Source of the DNA: a bacterium
GTDB taxonomy: Bacteria > Planctomycetota > Planctomycetia > Pirellulales > Pirellulaceae
Length of the DNA: 64,000 nt
Direction: 5' to 3'
Assembly: GCA_030430075.1 (NCBI GenBank)
Contig: JAUIGN010000029.1
Coordinates: forward strand, 1-64,000
The notes beneath the pieces were generated by a model. It was not told where the DNA came from. It saw only the letters and a list, made by a program, of their open reading frames with translations, and did no database searches. Shown here in pieces: positions 43,298 to 54,400 of this stretch (its first letter is position 1; every line of letters starts with the position of its first letter). The position numbers were made by a program, and so were the translations under genes.

Positions 43298-43317
43298 TTG
43301 TAGCCGATTTACTACAA
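43298..43317. promoter_or_regulatory. Inverted repeat upstream of the redox operon, candidate operator
   Basis: TTGTAG (43298-43303), 8-nt spacer, CTACAA (43312-43317) is a perfect dyad in the 304-bp gap between the response-regulator stop and the DoxX start. No T-run follows on the minus strand, so a terminator is unlikely. A NarL/FixJ-family regulator binds dyads of this shape, and its gene is adjacent. The site assignment is inferred. Confidence 0.3.
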
Positions 43318-43374
43318 AACGCGTGTGCCCCTGGGGTGTCCCAACGGGGCGATCGAAGCCAACCGGGGGGTCCA

Positions 43375-44031
43375 TTACCCGGCAACATCATGCTCGAGCG
43401 CAAAGCGAACCAGTTCCGCCGTGCTTTTCAGATTCAGCTTCTCCATGATCCGGCCGCGATAGGTCGACGCCGTGCTGGTGCTGATATTCATCTGGCGGGC
43501 GCATTGCTGGAGGGTGTTTCCCGCTGCGACGAGCCGCAATAGGTCAAATTCGCGTTGGGAAAGCGAGGCCAACCCGACGCGCTCGCGTCTGGGTCTGCGC
43601 AGATGCGCCAACACTTCCGGCGAGACCTGGGGGGAAAGATATACACCACCGCGATTTACGGTCTCAATGCCCTCCACCAGTTCATCGACGGCCGCCGACT
43701 TGATGAGATAGCCGTGGGCACCGGCTTCGAGCACCCGGACGGCGTAGTGAATGTTCTCGTGAACGGTCAGGACCAGAATCTTCACCCGAGAGCTTCGCCG
43801 CAGCAAGTCCTCAATCACGGCCGGCGCATTTTGGCTAGGCATGGAATAGTCGAGCACCACGACATCGGGCTTCTCACGCTGTACGGCGTCCAGGGCACCC
43901 GGGGCGTCATCGGCCTGCGCGACGACGGACACCTTCCCATTCTCTTCGAGGATTCGCGAAAGGGCTTCGCGAACCATCGCATGGTCATCAGCCAGAACGA
44001 CGCGAATTGGGGTGCTCAAGCGAGTGGACAT
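43375..44031 (-). CDS. NarL/FixJ-family response regulator
   Basis: The 218-aa protein has a receiver domain (Asp15/Asp16, phospho-acceptor Asp61 in VVVLDYSMPS, Thr89 in LVLTVHE, Lys111 in YLIKSA) and a C-terminal LuxR-type HTH (LSQREFDLLRLVAAGNTLQQ, then CARQMNISTSTASTYRGRIM, ~155-210). It is phosphorylated by the histidine kinase encoded 18 nt upstream and probably controls the redox operon, which begins 304 bp downstream on the same strand. All active-site residues are present. Confidence 0.92.
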   Translation of the reverse strand: MSTRLSTPIRVVLADDHAMVREALSRILEENGKVSVVAQADDAPGALDAVQREKPDVVVLDYSMPSQNAPAVIEDLLRRSSRVKILVLTVHENIHYAVRVLEAGAHGYLIKSAAVDELVEGIETVNRGGVYLSPQVSPEVLAHLRRPRRERVGLASLSQREFDLLRLVAAGNTLQQCARQMNISTSTASTYRGRIMEKLNLKSTAELVRFALEHDVAG

Positions 44032-44049
44032 GTGACCGATTCTACCGTA

Positions 44050-45816
44050 TCAGCCGGCCGATTGTTGACACCCCGGCAGTGGAATCGAAACCCGGATCCT
44101 GGTGCCTCGGCCCGGTTCGGATTCAAGGTGAAACTGGCCATTCAAGAGTTCGACGCGTTCCCTCATGCCGAGGATGCCGAGCCGAGTTGACGGTTTTTGT
44201 TGACGCCCATCGAAGCCGACTCCCCTGTCCCGGACCGTGATCTGCAGCGCTTCGTCATCCGTTTCGATCGCAACTTCGACTCGATCCACGCCGGCATGCA
44301 ATGCCACATTGGCGAGCGCTTCCTGCAAGATGCGATAGGCGTTTTCGCCGACCCGGGACGGTATCTCCTGGCGGTCAAAATGTGGCGTAAAATCGACCGC
44401 GATACCCTTCCGCTGCTCGTACTCGCTGAGGAAACTGTCAACGGCATCGGGCAGCCCCAGGTCATCCAGCACACTGGGCCGGACCTTGGCTGCGACTTCA
44501 TGCAAACTCTGTAACAATTGGTCTGTCTCAGCAATTGCCCGTTCGAGCAGCGGGTTGGCGGCGACGTCACTCCCCGTCTTTGCCAGCGATCGCAGATCCA
44601 GCCTGATGGCCGTTACCTGCTGGCCGAGTTGGTCGTGCAAGTCGCGCGAAAGGCTGCGACGTTCGGCTTCCTGTGCTTCCAGCAGCATTGTCGAGAGTTG
44701 GCGAAGACGTGCTTCGGAGTCGGCGATTTGCCGTTCGTGGTACCGCCGCAGAATCCCGAAGCGTGCCCAAAAGTAGGAGAGAACGCCCACCACGGTCATG
44801 GCCCCGGCGTACATCAGCAACAAACGGCTCAACAAGACCCGCGACGGTTCCTGGGCGGTGGCCGCAGACACGTAGGCGACCAGGACCAGCGAACTGGCAC
44901 GATGATCGGGCGCGGCAGGCGATCCGTCCCCTGCCAATCGTCGCCCGGGTGAAACGGAACGGAATGTGAACAGATCCCGGCCGACACGATACCGCCCAAA
45001 CGCGGTTCGCTTGCCCAATTCCCAGGCGCCGGGAAAACTGGTCGGAAAGTTGTGTCTGTGGTGCAGCAACCATCCCCATTCGTCATCGGCGTCAGGCGCT
45101 TGGAGGTACTCGCCTTTGGGGTTCAGCAACATGGTCTCGCCGCGAAAGCCAATCGAAGCCTGCTTTAGTTTTTGCAGCAGCGGCGCACCGAGATAATTCA
45201 GAATCAGAATCCCCTGCTTCCGACCAGCGTCGTCAAAAACGGGCGTCAGGAATCGAATGACCGGTTTGATCGGCTGTTCGATTTCGCCATACTCCATGTT
45301 CAAATCGAACGGCGAGACAAACACTTCGCGACGATCGAGCGAGAGGGCCGTGCGATAGTAGTAACGCGTGGCCTTGCTCTGCAGTTCGTGCATGGGAACG
45401 ACCTGCGCATCGCCGTCCCCGTAGTTGACTCGAATGATCTCCTGTCCGCCGGTGTCCAGACAGCGGATCTGATCATAGGCCGACTTGTTCAACGCAAAGC
45501 TGGCGTACTCGCGCTCCAGACGGCCACGCGCCGATGCATCGCCGGAGAGGAACCGCTTCAGATTATCTTGCGAGGACAGGTAGAGCAAATCGGACTCGAC
45601 CGAGCGTAGTTCGAACAGCAACATTTCCCGCTGCAACGAGACCACGTGCTCTGCTTCCTGCTCGAGCATGCTCCGCTGGTGACGCACATCCTGCGAGTAC
45701 ATGGCGACAACAATCAGCAAGAACACGGCGGCCACGACCAGGAACGCGCCCAGGGATCGCAGCACGACGGTCAGGACGGGAATATCCTGGGCATTGTTTT
45801 TGGACATGATTGGCAC
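44050..45816 (-). CDS. Membrane sensor histidine kinase, HisKA_3 type
   Basis: The 588-aa protein has a first helix (VVLRSLGAFLVVAAVFLLIVVAMY, ~17-40), a periplasmic sensor part like double Cache domains (~45-330; IGFRGETMLLNPKGEYL), a second helix near 340-360, then the HisKA_3 dimerisation helix with phospho-acceptor His in SRDLHDQLGQQ (~395) and an HATPase_c domain (ENAYRILQEALANVALHA, DRGVGFDG, LGILGMRERV). Ligands of Cache sensors are small molecules. It is cotranscribed with the response regulator, and its gene set lies directly upstream of the redox operon. ATG at 45807 is also possible. Confidence 0.9.
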   Translation of the reverse strand: MPIMSKNNAQDIPVLTVVLRSLGAFLVVAAVFLLIVVAMYSQDVRHQRSMLEQEAEHVVSLQREMLLFELRSVESDLLYLSSQDNLKRFLSGDASARGRLEREYASFALNKSAYDQIRCLDTGGQEIIRVNYGDGDAQVVPMHELQSKATRYYYRTALSLDRREVFVSPFDLNMEYGEIEQPIKPVIRFLTPVFDDAGRKQGILILNYLGAPLLQKLKQASIGFRGETMLLNPKGEYLQAPDADDEWGWLLHHRHNFPTSFPGAWELGKRTAFGRYRVGRDLFTFRSVSPGRRLAGDGSPAAPDHRASSLVLVAYVSAATAQEPSRVLLSRLLLMYAGAMTVVGVLSYFWARFGILRRYHERQIADSEARLRQLSTMLLEAQEAERRSLSRDLHDQLGQQVTAIRLDLRSLAKTGSDVAANPLLERAIAETDQLLQSLHEVAAKVRPSVLDDLGLPDAVDSFLSEYEQRKGIAVDFTPHFDRQEIPSRVGENAYRILQEALANVALHAGVDRVEVAIETDDEALQITVRDRGVGFDGRQQKPSTRLGILGMRERVELLNGQFHLESEPGRGTRIRVSIPLPGCQQSAG

Positions 45817-46022
45817 GAACCCGAGCGGTAGCGCCGGCGGCGTAAGTCCTCTCCACAGCTGTGGTCATCCGCACACGAATCTCCGGACCTCGGATCGCCA
45901 GGACCGGAAATTCTTCTGCGCCCGAGTAAGCATAACGTTCACCACAGGAAGACGCCACGCCGAGACGCCGTCACCAGGTCACCACGTCATCACAGGCGGA
46001 GGTATCTGGCCGCGCCCAGCAC

Positions 46023-49000
46023 TTACGCCGAAAACAATTCGACCAGCGCCCTGTCATGCTGCTCGAGTAACGACTCGTCACCGGTGTCTCGCGCAGCCGC
46101 GCTGCGGGCGATCCGATCGACCGTCCCCTCGTCAACCGTCACCTTGGCACGTGGCAACAGGGACACGGCCAGTTCATGTCCATCATCGTCACCCGTTGCG
46201 GTGACCAAGCGGTCCTGGGCGACGGCCGGCGACGGCTCGACAACATCGGGTGTGCGTGATTCCAAGGGCGCATGGGAAACCAACTCGCGCAGACTGCCCG
46301 CCGGCCAATCCGCCCCGAAGATGCTCTTTTCACCCTCGCCCGCATCCGGTCCGTGGTTGAGGTAGTTCACGACCAGCAGCGCATCCTGAGGCGTAATAAA
46401 GTGGTCGCCGCTCGTATCGTAAAACGGCGGAGGGTCAAGGTCCGCCGGTACCGGGCCAGGACCGACGTTGTTGATCCGGTTGATCACCAGAAGGGCATCG
46501 AGGGGCGTAATGAACCCGTCGTCATTGACATCCAGATGGGCGGACGGGTCCCCGCCGCGGTAGTTCTGTCCCCGCAGCCGGACGTGAATGGTGACCTCCG
46601 CCGTCACAGTGAATTCGCCGTCCGTGGCATCGTAAGTCAACACCAGATCGCCGGCCGTGGCTGGCGGCGTGAACAACAGCGAGCCGCCGTCGGCGCGTAC
46701 CTTCACGCTTCCCTCGGATGGTTGTGTCGCACTGACGACAAAGAGGTCTTCGGGTGGATCCGGTGCGTACGAATCGTTGGCCAGTACATTTAGCGATATC
46801 GTTTCACCCCCATCGACGAAGACGGTGAACGCGTCGTCCTCGAGCGTAGGCGGGTCGGGAATCTCATTGATGTTGATGGTCACGGTCGCGGTGGCCGTGT
46901 CGCCGTCTTCATCGCGCACTGTATAAGTAAACGTCTCCGCTTCGTAGGCGTTGGGTGCTGGGGTGTAGGTAAGCCCCGTCCCGTCGGTGTCGATCGCGAC
47001 GATGCCACCGCCGCTGGGCGACGACACACCGGTGATGCGAAGCGACTCTTTGCCACCCGGATCCGGATGCTGGTCATTTTCCAGCACGTTGAGCAGATTG
47101 TCCGAACTGTCCTCGTCAACCGCAAACACATCGTCGAAAGGTCGCGGCCCGTCATCGACGTTTTCGACCGTGACACGCACAGTGGCGGTGTCCGCCGAGC
47201 CGTTGCTGTCAGTCAACGTGTACGTAAAGCTGACATCGCCCCAGAAGTCGGCCGCAGGCGTGAACAGGACGTCCTGCCCGTCCGGCGCGATCTCGACACG
47301 GCCGTCAGACGGTTGGGTAACGGCGGTGATCTGGGCCGTGACGCGGGAGTCGACGATGTCGTTGTCGAGAACATTCAACCGGTTGTCGCTCGTGTCTTCG
47401 AGAACGGAAAGCCCCGGGTCACCTTCGTCACTCGGGTCATCAACCGCATCGACCGCCTGGGTGACGTCGAGCGTGAAAGGGACGTAGTCGATCAGTACCG
47501 GCGGGACGGGCGTGCCGCTGCCGAATAGCAACGCCTCGTGTCCCGGCAACAGGTCGGCCGAGTCGCCTGAAAAGACGACCTGCCCGGCCCCGCTTAACTC
47601 CATGGCAACCGAGAACAGATGCTTGCGGCCAGCCCCTGATTCGGCGAAGTCGTCAATCGCACCGACCTCATCAAGTAGCCCGGCCGTGTCGAACGAGCCG
47701 GAATGGCCGCTGAGAAACTGATCGCCAAATTGGATCGGTCCCTGGGCCGTCGCCAGCAGTGGATCGAAGTGGACATCGAAATAGAAAGCAAAGACCCCGG
47801 CCGCGTCCGGGCCGGTCACGTCGCTCACATCGGCGCGGAGTCGAATCGAATCGCCGCTTACAGCCGACGTGATTGGATCTCCATCCTCATCGACGGCGTA
47901 GAGGTGAACTTCGATCATCGGGTCGCGAACCTGCAGCGCGACGGTCGTTGTCGCCGATGTCGCCGTTCCGTCCGAGGCGCGGTAGCTAAACTGATCATCA
48001 CCAATGAACTGTGGATCCGGCGTGTAGCTGAAGCTGCCGTCCGACAACAACGTCAGCTCGCCATGCTGCGGACCATCGACGAGGACAGCGTTCAGCGCGT
48101 CACCGTCGGGATCCGTATCGTTCGCCAACACACCGGCAGCAGCGATCGTCAAGGGCGTGTTGATGCGTACGGTGTATTCGTCGTCGTTGCCGACAGGTGG
48201 ATCGTTGATGTTCGTGACGTCGATCGACACCGTCCCTTCCGTGCTGGTGTCCATTCCGCCCCGCTCGACGCCACCGTCATCGATCACATGAAACTCGAAG
48301 CTCTGACTGGTCGTATCATCCTTCGCCGGTTGGAAGTAGATCCGATTGCCGCTCAGAGACACCGGCAACATGGCCGCGTTGAGCGGTGCGCCTCCCGGCG
48401 TCAGCGACAGCGTGCCCGAGCCTGGCAGGGACGTCACGATAAATTGCAGCGATTGGCGGGGATCGCTTTCCGGTTCACCGTCGTTGCCTTGCAACACGAT
48501 TTCGACTTCGGTCTCTTCCGGAGTTTCGACACGCTGGTCGATCGCCTCCGGCGCATCGTTGACAGCATGGACCGAGATGGTCACGGTCGCGAGGTCGGAT
48601 TCCGAGTTAACCGGTTGGCCGTCACTGGCGCGATAACTGAAGGTATCCAGTCCCTGGAAATCGGCGTCGGGTGTGTAGACGAACGACCCGTCAGACGCCA
48701 ACTGCAGGATGCCATGCGAGGGACCACTGTCAAAAGCGGCGGTCAGTGTGTCCGAATCGATATCCGTGTCGTTCGCCAAGATGCCCGGCGCCTCGATCTG
48801 CAACGTGACGTCCTCATCGGTCTCGAAGAAATCGTCCGCCGCGACCGGCGGATCGTTCTCGGGAGTCACATGAATGGTCACGGTTGCCGGCAGTGAGTCG
48901 AGTACTCCGTCGTTGGCCAGATAGGTAAACGTAACCGGGCCGGAGAAGTCGCCCGTCGGCGAATAGGTGAACGACCCGTCGGGCTGGAAGTCGAGCGTCC

Positions 49001-51251
49001 CCTCGGCCGGTCCGTCGACCAGGCGGGCGACCAACGTCTGGCCGTCCCCCGGCGCATCGTTGACCAACACACCGTTGGTCGCCGGCACAACGAGCGATCC
49101 GTCCTCGCCGACGGTGTACACGTCCGGTACCGCAACCGGACGGGCCGATGCGATGTGAATCGACGCCTTCTCGAACGAGACGCGTTCCATGGGCGTGGCG
49201 TACAGTTCCTCATAGAGTACGACGCGGTTGAAGTCGACCCTGTCTGCCGCGTCGCTTAAGAACGTCAAGCTGCCCGATTGGGTCGCGCGGAAAGGCACGG
49301 AAAACAACTCAAACGTCCCTGGTCCAAGGGGAATCGGCGTCGAATGTCCACCGGCCTCGTCGATCAACCCGGGAAACGAAAGACCTCCGTCTTGGGCGTG
49401 CATGTAGTCCGGGCCAAACACAAGCGGGCCGGCGACGGCAGCCAGTGACGGGTCACTAAAGACATCCGCGTGAAACCGAAAGACGCCGCTCGCCGGGTCG
49501 CGAAGGTCCTCGACGATCGCGTGAAGAACGAACACTTCATTGACGGCAATGTTGGAAAGCTGGTTGCCGTCAAGGTCCGTAAACATGAATGAAATCCTGG
49601 CATCCTTCTCAATCTCCGGAACGACATTCACGGTGGCCACCGCGGAAGACGTCTCGTCCTGGTCGTTGCGAATTGTGTACTGGAACGATTCGGTACCGAG
49701 AAAGCCGGGGGCGGGCGTGTAGGCCAGCGCGCGGCCGCCCGCAATCATCGTGACGGTGCCGGTCAGACCCTCAACGTTGATCGCATCAATGGTGACCTGC
49801 CCGGAGTCGTTTGCCAGGGTGTCAAGCACGTAGTCGACATGCGTTGTCTCGACCTGGAACTGGTCGGGCCTGGCGATGGGAGGGGTGTTCGCCCCATCGT
49901 CATCGACAACGGTTACGCGGCCCGGCTGACTGGCGTCACCGACATCGCCTGCGTCGACGCTCGCGACCCGCACACCGAAGGTCTGTTCGGGCTCGTCCAG
50001 CGCGTCGTTAATCAAGTCCACATGCCAGACCATTTCGGTCTCACCTGCCGGGATCGTCACTTGCTCGGACTTCGCGACATAGTCTTCGCCGGCAGTCGCC
50101 GATTCGTTGAACGTTTCAATCGTCAGCCGGATGTCGGCCGCACTTGGCCCCGACAGACGGATTCTGACAGGGGCGGTCGCATCACCTTCGCTGACGGTTG
50201 TGTCGATGATCGCCACATCGGGTGCTGGATCGTTGTCATGGATGGTGACGGTTGCGGACGGCTGTACGTCGCCTACGGCGCCCGAAACTACGTTGAGTAC
50301 GCGCACCTGAAACTGTTCGCTCGATTCGTCGGTGTTGTCATCGCTCACCGCAACGTTGAACGAAGCGCTCGTTTCGCCGGCGGGAATCGTGACTTCCGCC
50401 GTCTTCGCCGTGAAGTCATCCGGGGCGACCGCGGTGCCGCTCGCTGTCGTGACCGTCAGCACGACGTCCTCGTTGGTGGCTTCACTCAACCTGACGGTCG
50501 CGCTGGCACTGCCCTCCCCTTCGGTGACCACGGCGTCGTCCAATAGAACGTCAGGTGCGTTGGATCGGATGGTCATTGAACCATTTCGAATCTCGGGGTG
50601 GATGAGGTCGGTTCCACGGTCCAGGAACGCCGAGTCTTCCCCGATTTGCGAGTCGCTGAACAACAGATCGAACGTTCCGGACTCCAAGCCGACAGTGCTG
50701 ACGGTGAGCGTGATCAACAGGCCGTCCGGTTCCGTTCGACTGCCGGCCTCGGAGAACACGACATCCGCGAGGACGAATTCATCCTCCGGGCCGTCGACGC
50801 CGCCGATCACCGAGCTCCCATGCGCGTCCCAGATCCCGCCCGAAAGGTCGAAGCTCTCAAAGGTTGGTTGCGGCAGGGGTCCAGTTCCATCGCCCGATTG
50901 CACTCGAGCCAGAAAGCCGCTGACCGTCGGATCGTTGTCGGGATCCGTGCTGCGAACAAGCACTTGAATCTGTTGGCCCGCCTGATCCGGTTCGAGCAGA
51001 TGCTCGCCGACGTCGACGACGACCGCCAGCAAGTTGCGAGTCTCGAGGGCCTCCAGACAGGGTACCTGCCGCCGAAGAAGTCGGCGGCGGCCGGAACGAT
51101 TAACGGCTGGGACCGGCGTTCGCCAGCCGAAGAACTCGCTCCAACTACCGCGACGGCGACTGCGTGTGGAACTCCGTCGCCGTCGAGCCCGGCCTGCGTT
51201 CTGGGCGGAGGAAGCAATCGCGTTGGCATTTTGTTGTCGTTTGTCAGGCAT
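46023..51251 (-). CDS. Giant cohesin-like / Calx-beta / cadherin-like / dockerin protein
   Basis: The 1742-aa protein begins with a basic N-terminus and the export signature LEALETRNLLA (66-76). A cohesin-like domain (~77-225) is followed by Calx-beta repeats (~228-450, e.g. EGEGSASATVRLSEATNEDV). About ten VCBS/cadherin-like repeats then run to ~1570 (LANDTDIDSDTLTAAFDSG, GDDQFSYRASDGTATS). A dockerin pair ends it (DVNDDGFITPLDALLVINRI, DTSGDHFITPQDALLVVNYL, ~1580-1640), followed by a C-terminal tail. It is probably a surface or matrix protein. Its first domain matches one in the protein at 51441-56375. Neighbours 46023 and 51441 are separated by 189 nt. Confidence 0.85.
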   Translation of the reverse strand: MPDKRQQNANAIASSAQNAGRARRRRSSTRSRRRGSWSEFFGWRTPVPAVNRSGRRRLLRRQVPCLEALETRNLLAVVVDVGEHLLEPDQAGQQIQVLVRSTDPDNDPTVSGFLARVQSGDGTGPLPQPTFESFDLSGGIWDAHGSSVIGGVDGPEDEFVLADVVFSEAGSRTEPDGLLITLTVSTVGLESGTFDLLFSDSQIGEDSAFLDRGTDLIHPEIRNGSMTIRSNAPDVLLDDAVVTEGEGSASATVRLSEATNEDVVLTVTTASGTAVAPDDFTAKTAEVTIPAGETSASFNVAVSDDNTDESSEQFQVRVLNVVSGAVGDVQPSATVTIHDNDPAPDVAIIDTTVSEGDATAPVRIRLSGPSAADIRLTIETFNESATAGEDYVAKSEQVTIPAGETEMVWHVDLINDALDEPEQTFGVRVASVDAGDVGDASQPGRVTVVDDDGANTPPIARPDQFQVETTHVDYVLDTLANDSGQVTIDAINVEGLTGTVTMIAGGRALAYTPAPGFLGTESFQYTIRNDQDETSSAVATVNVVPEIEKDARISFMFTDLDGNQLSNIAVNEVFVLHAIVEDLRDPASGVFRFHADVFSDPSLAAVAGPLVFGPDYMHAQDGGLSFPGLIDEAGGHSTPIPLGPGTFELFSVPFRATQSGSLTFLSDAADRVDFNRVVLYEELYATPMERVSFEKASIHIASARPVAVPDVYTVGEDGSLVVPATNGVLVNDAPGDGQTLVARLVDGPAEGTLDFQPDGSFTYSPTGDFSGPVTFTYLANDGVLDSLPATVTIHVTPENDPPVAADDFFETDEDVTLQIEAPGILANDTDIDSDTLTAAFDSGPSHGILQLASDGSFVYTPDADFQGLDTFSYRASDGQPVNSESDLATVTISVHAVNDAPEAIDQRVETPEETEVEIVLQGNDGEPESDPRQSLQFIVTSLPGSGTLSLTPGGAPLNAAMLPVSLSGNRIYFQPAKDDTTSQSFEFHVIDDGGVERGGMDTSTEGTVSIDVTNINDPPVGNDDEYTVRINTPLTIAAAGVLANDTDPDGDALNAVLVDGPQHGELTLLSDGSFSYTPDPQFIGDDQFSYRASDGTATSATTTVALQVRDPMIEVHLYAVDEDGDPITSAVSGDSIRLRADVSDVTGPDAAGVFAFYFDVHFDPLLATAQGPIQFGDQFLSGHSGSFDTAGLLDEVGAIDDFAESGAGRKHLFSVAMELSGAGQVVFSGDSADLLPGHEALLFGSGTPVPPVLIDYVPFTLDVTQAVDAVDDPSDEGDPGLSVLEDTSDNRLNVLDNDIVDSRVTAQITAVTQPSDGRVEIAPDGQDVLFTPAADFWGDVSFTYTLTDSNGSADTATVRVTVENVDDGPRPFDDVFAVDEDSSDNLLNVLENDQHPDPGGKESLRITGVSSPSGGGIVAIDTDGTGLTYTPAPNAYEAETFTYTVRDEDGDTATATVTININEIPDPPTLEDDAFTVFVDGGETISLNVLANDSYAPDPPEDLFVVSATQPSEGSVKVRADGGSLLFTPPATAGDLVLTYDATDGEFTVTAEVTIHVRLRGQNYRGGDPSAHLDVNDDGFITPLDALLVINRINNVGPGPVPADLDPPPFYDTSGDHFITPQDALLVVNYLNHGPDAGEGEKSIFGADWPAGSLRELVSHAPLESRTPDVVEPSPAVAQDRLVTATGDDDGHELAVSLLPRAKVTVDEGTVDRIARSAAARDTGDESLLEQHDRALVELFSA

Positions 51252-51440
51252 CGTTAGGTCCTTGGTTGCGATGGTCGTCGTACGGAACCACTCGCGGCAG
51301 TTCGTACGAAACAGCTCGTGATGGGAAGAATCGGGCGATGTCTCTCGGTGGAAGACATGCGTAAACGAGTTGGGGAAAGTCCGTGGGGCCTGGAGACGTT
51401 CCGGCTGACGGGCAGCGACGGTCGGCCTCCGATCCGGCGA

Positions 51441-54400
51441 TTAACCTGGTGCGGCGCTGCCGCGGGCAACATCAGGTGCCAGTTCGTCGACCAGTTCGCT
51501 GAGCAGATCCTCGGGGAGCGGACCCATCCAGTCAGTCATTTCGAGTTGCCAGCCGGACCGCCCCGGCAACTCGCCCTCGGCGAGCGGCACATCGACCGCT
51601 GGGGCAGACCGTGAGGCGGCATAGATCTCGTTGAGAACTTCCAACGGTAGCGGTCCGACGATGTCTCGGATGTCGTACGGCGACGGGGTCGGTGCCGAAG
51701 TATTGGCGATCCAGGTTGGGATCGAACCGGCGTCAGGCGTGATCCAGGTCGCAGTTGCGGAGCCCAAGTTCAGCCTGTTGGTCCCGCAGTACGGCATAAC
51801 GAACAGCTTGAGCGGTTCATCAGATTCGGCGCTGCCGTTGGACGGAGAAGCCGCAGTTCCGCCCAACCCGCTGTTCCCACCAGTCGACGGCTCGAGGGCC
51901 TGAAATTGACCGGCGGCCGCCGGGCCGTCGAACGCGGAAGACGCGCGATCCCCGGCCGGCGAATAGCCGGTCAGGTCGAGCAACGGGAGGGCGGTAATAA
52001 ACGATGTGGCATTGTCACGCACGATCGCCAGATCGATCCCGTCGACACGCGCGTTGCGATTGAAGTCACGAGGGTCGTCGAGACTCGCAGGATTCAGAAA
52101 GTTTCTCGGGTTGTCCCGCACATTGGCAAAGTCGGCACCGTCGACAATCGCGTTGGACGCGTTGTTACCCGTCTCGCCAGGCGCGTTGCCAAAAAAGAAC
52201 TCGTCCGCTTCGGCAAGTCCTGTTTGCGGGGTCGCCTTCACGACGATCTGCAGCCACGTCTTCTCAATCTGGTGATCCGACCAGAGGATCGTCACCCGAT
52301 CAGCACCATCTGCCCCTTGACCGGCACGGACGACAATCGATGCCGGGGCCGGCGCGTCACTCCACGTTGCCGGGTTATTGGTGACCCCCATCCGGAATTC
52401 GAAGTCGTCTGCAGACAGGCCGTCGGGGTCGGCCAGTCCGCGCACGTCCACAACCAGGGCATTGATGCCGCGCGTGTAGGTCGAGTAATTGGCGAAGGTC
52501 GCTTTCTGGCCAGCCAGGAGGGGCACCTTGTCGGGCGCCACGGCATCCTCGTCGGCCGCATTCACGGCGGATTCGTTGCCGTCAAAGGCCGAGTTGTTAT
52601 AGAGCACGTGTCGCCCCACGACTTCCGATGAGGTGATCGTGATCGAGCCGTTAGTGATAGCAATCGGCAACTCGACGCCATCTTGAAGAATCAAGGCCGT
52701 GTCGCTGGGGTTTTCGCCGCCGGCCAGCAGCAGCGGAAATTCACCCTCCTCGATGCCGGTCGTGTCGACAATCAAGGTCACGATCAGACCATCTCCGGAG
52801 ACGTGGTCTCCCGGCGAGTCGAACACGATGGACGCATCAAGGAGCTGGGGCGCGATGTCGATGGGACCGCCGATGCGTGTGAACGGGTGGGCTTCCCAGA
52901 TCGTCCCGACGTAGTCGATCCCTCCAAACACGGGCTCAAGATCCGGTCCACGACCGTCGCCGATCTGGGCCCGAAACTGGGCCCCGGTGACATCGGGGAG
53001 GTTCGTGACGTAGATCGGCACACGCTGATTGGGCCGATTGGCCACCAAGGTGTGATCGCCGACAACGATGATTGGCGAGTCGCCGTTGGTGATGGTGACG
53101 TCGAGCGTCCCGGCGGTCAGGCTTTCATTTCCCGCCGCATCAACCGCAACGGCCGTGAAGTGATGCTCGCCGACTGGCAGGCTGACGTGCGTGTAGTCGA
53201 AGGACCACGAGCCGTCCGATGCCGCAGTGGTTGACCCAATTTCGCCGACGCCAGTGCGCGTCAGTGTGACGCGTGCCATGGCCTCTGCCGTGCCATGGAT
53301 GACCAGGGTCGGGTCGCTGGTTGTCAGGTCACCGGGCGTTTCGAGGTCGTCGTCGATCCCGGTGAACTCGGGCGCGTCCGGTTCGGTCGTATCAACAATG
53401 ACCGTCAATACGGCTGACGCATCACTCGCGTTGGCTGCGTCGTCGCTAGCGATCGCCGAAAAGCGATGCGTCCCCTCGGCCAGCTTCTCGTTGGTCAGGT
53501 CGAGCGTCCAGTTGCCTTCCGCGTCGACCTCGGCTGCGCCAACTTCGCCCGTCCCCTCCAGCGTTACGGTAACCACGGTGTTCGGCTCGGCCGTCCCGTA
53601 AATCTCCAGAGTCGGGTCGTAGGTAACTTGATCTCCGGGCTGTCCTGTGTCGTCGCCAATACCTGTCATTACGGGCACCGGAGGGGCGGTTGTGTCAATG
53701 ACGACTTTGAAGTCATCACTGGCCGGGCCGGCATTCCCGGCGACGTCCGTTGCCGACGCCACAAAGATGTGCGAGCCTTCGCCCAGCTCCGTGTCGGTCA
53801 GGTCAACGGACCAGTCGCCTTGGGCGTCGGCGGTCGCCGTGCCGACCACCCCCTGCCCCACCCGTGTCAGAGAAATCGACGCACCGACTTCCGCCATGCC
53901 ACTGACGATCAACGTCCTGTCGCTGGTGACGGCATCGCCCTCCAGGCCGGTGTCCGTCGATACGCTATTGACGACCGCCGCCGCAGGCGCGGTCGAATCG
54001 ATCTCAACCACCAGCGGCGGCGCGGCCTGGCCCACGTTGCCGGCGGCATCGGTGGACGAGGCACTGAACGAGTAGGTCCCTTCGGCGAGTTCTTCGTCCG
54101 TGAAGTCAAACTTCCAGACCCCCGCCGAGTCCGCCTCCACCTCGCCAATGACGCCGGCCCCCGCCAGGGAGACCGCAACCAACGTCCCGGCATCCGCGGT
54201 TCCCGCAAGTTCCAGTGTCGAGTCATTCGTGATGCCGTCGTCCGGATCACCAGAGTCCGTTGTGATCGACACGACCGCGGCTTCGCCAGGCAGGGTCGAA
54301 TCGATGGTAATGTCCAGCGGGGCCGACGCCGGCGACTCGCCGCCACCCGGCAGCATCTGCGTCGCCGTGAAACGCCGCACGCCGTCGGCCAGTTCGGCGG

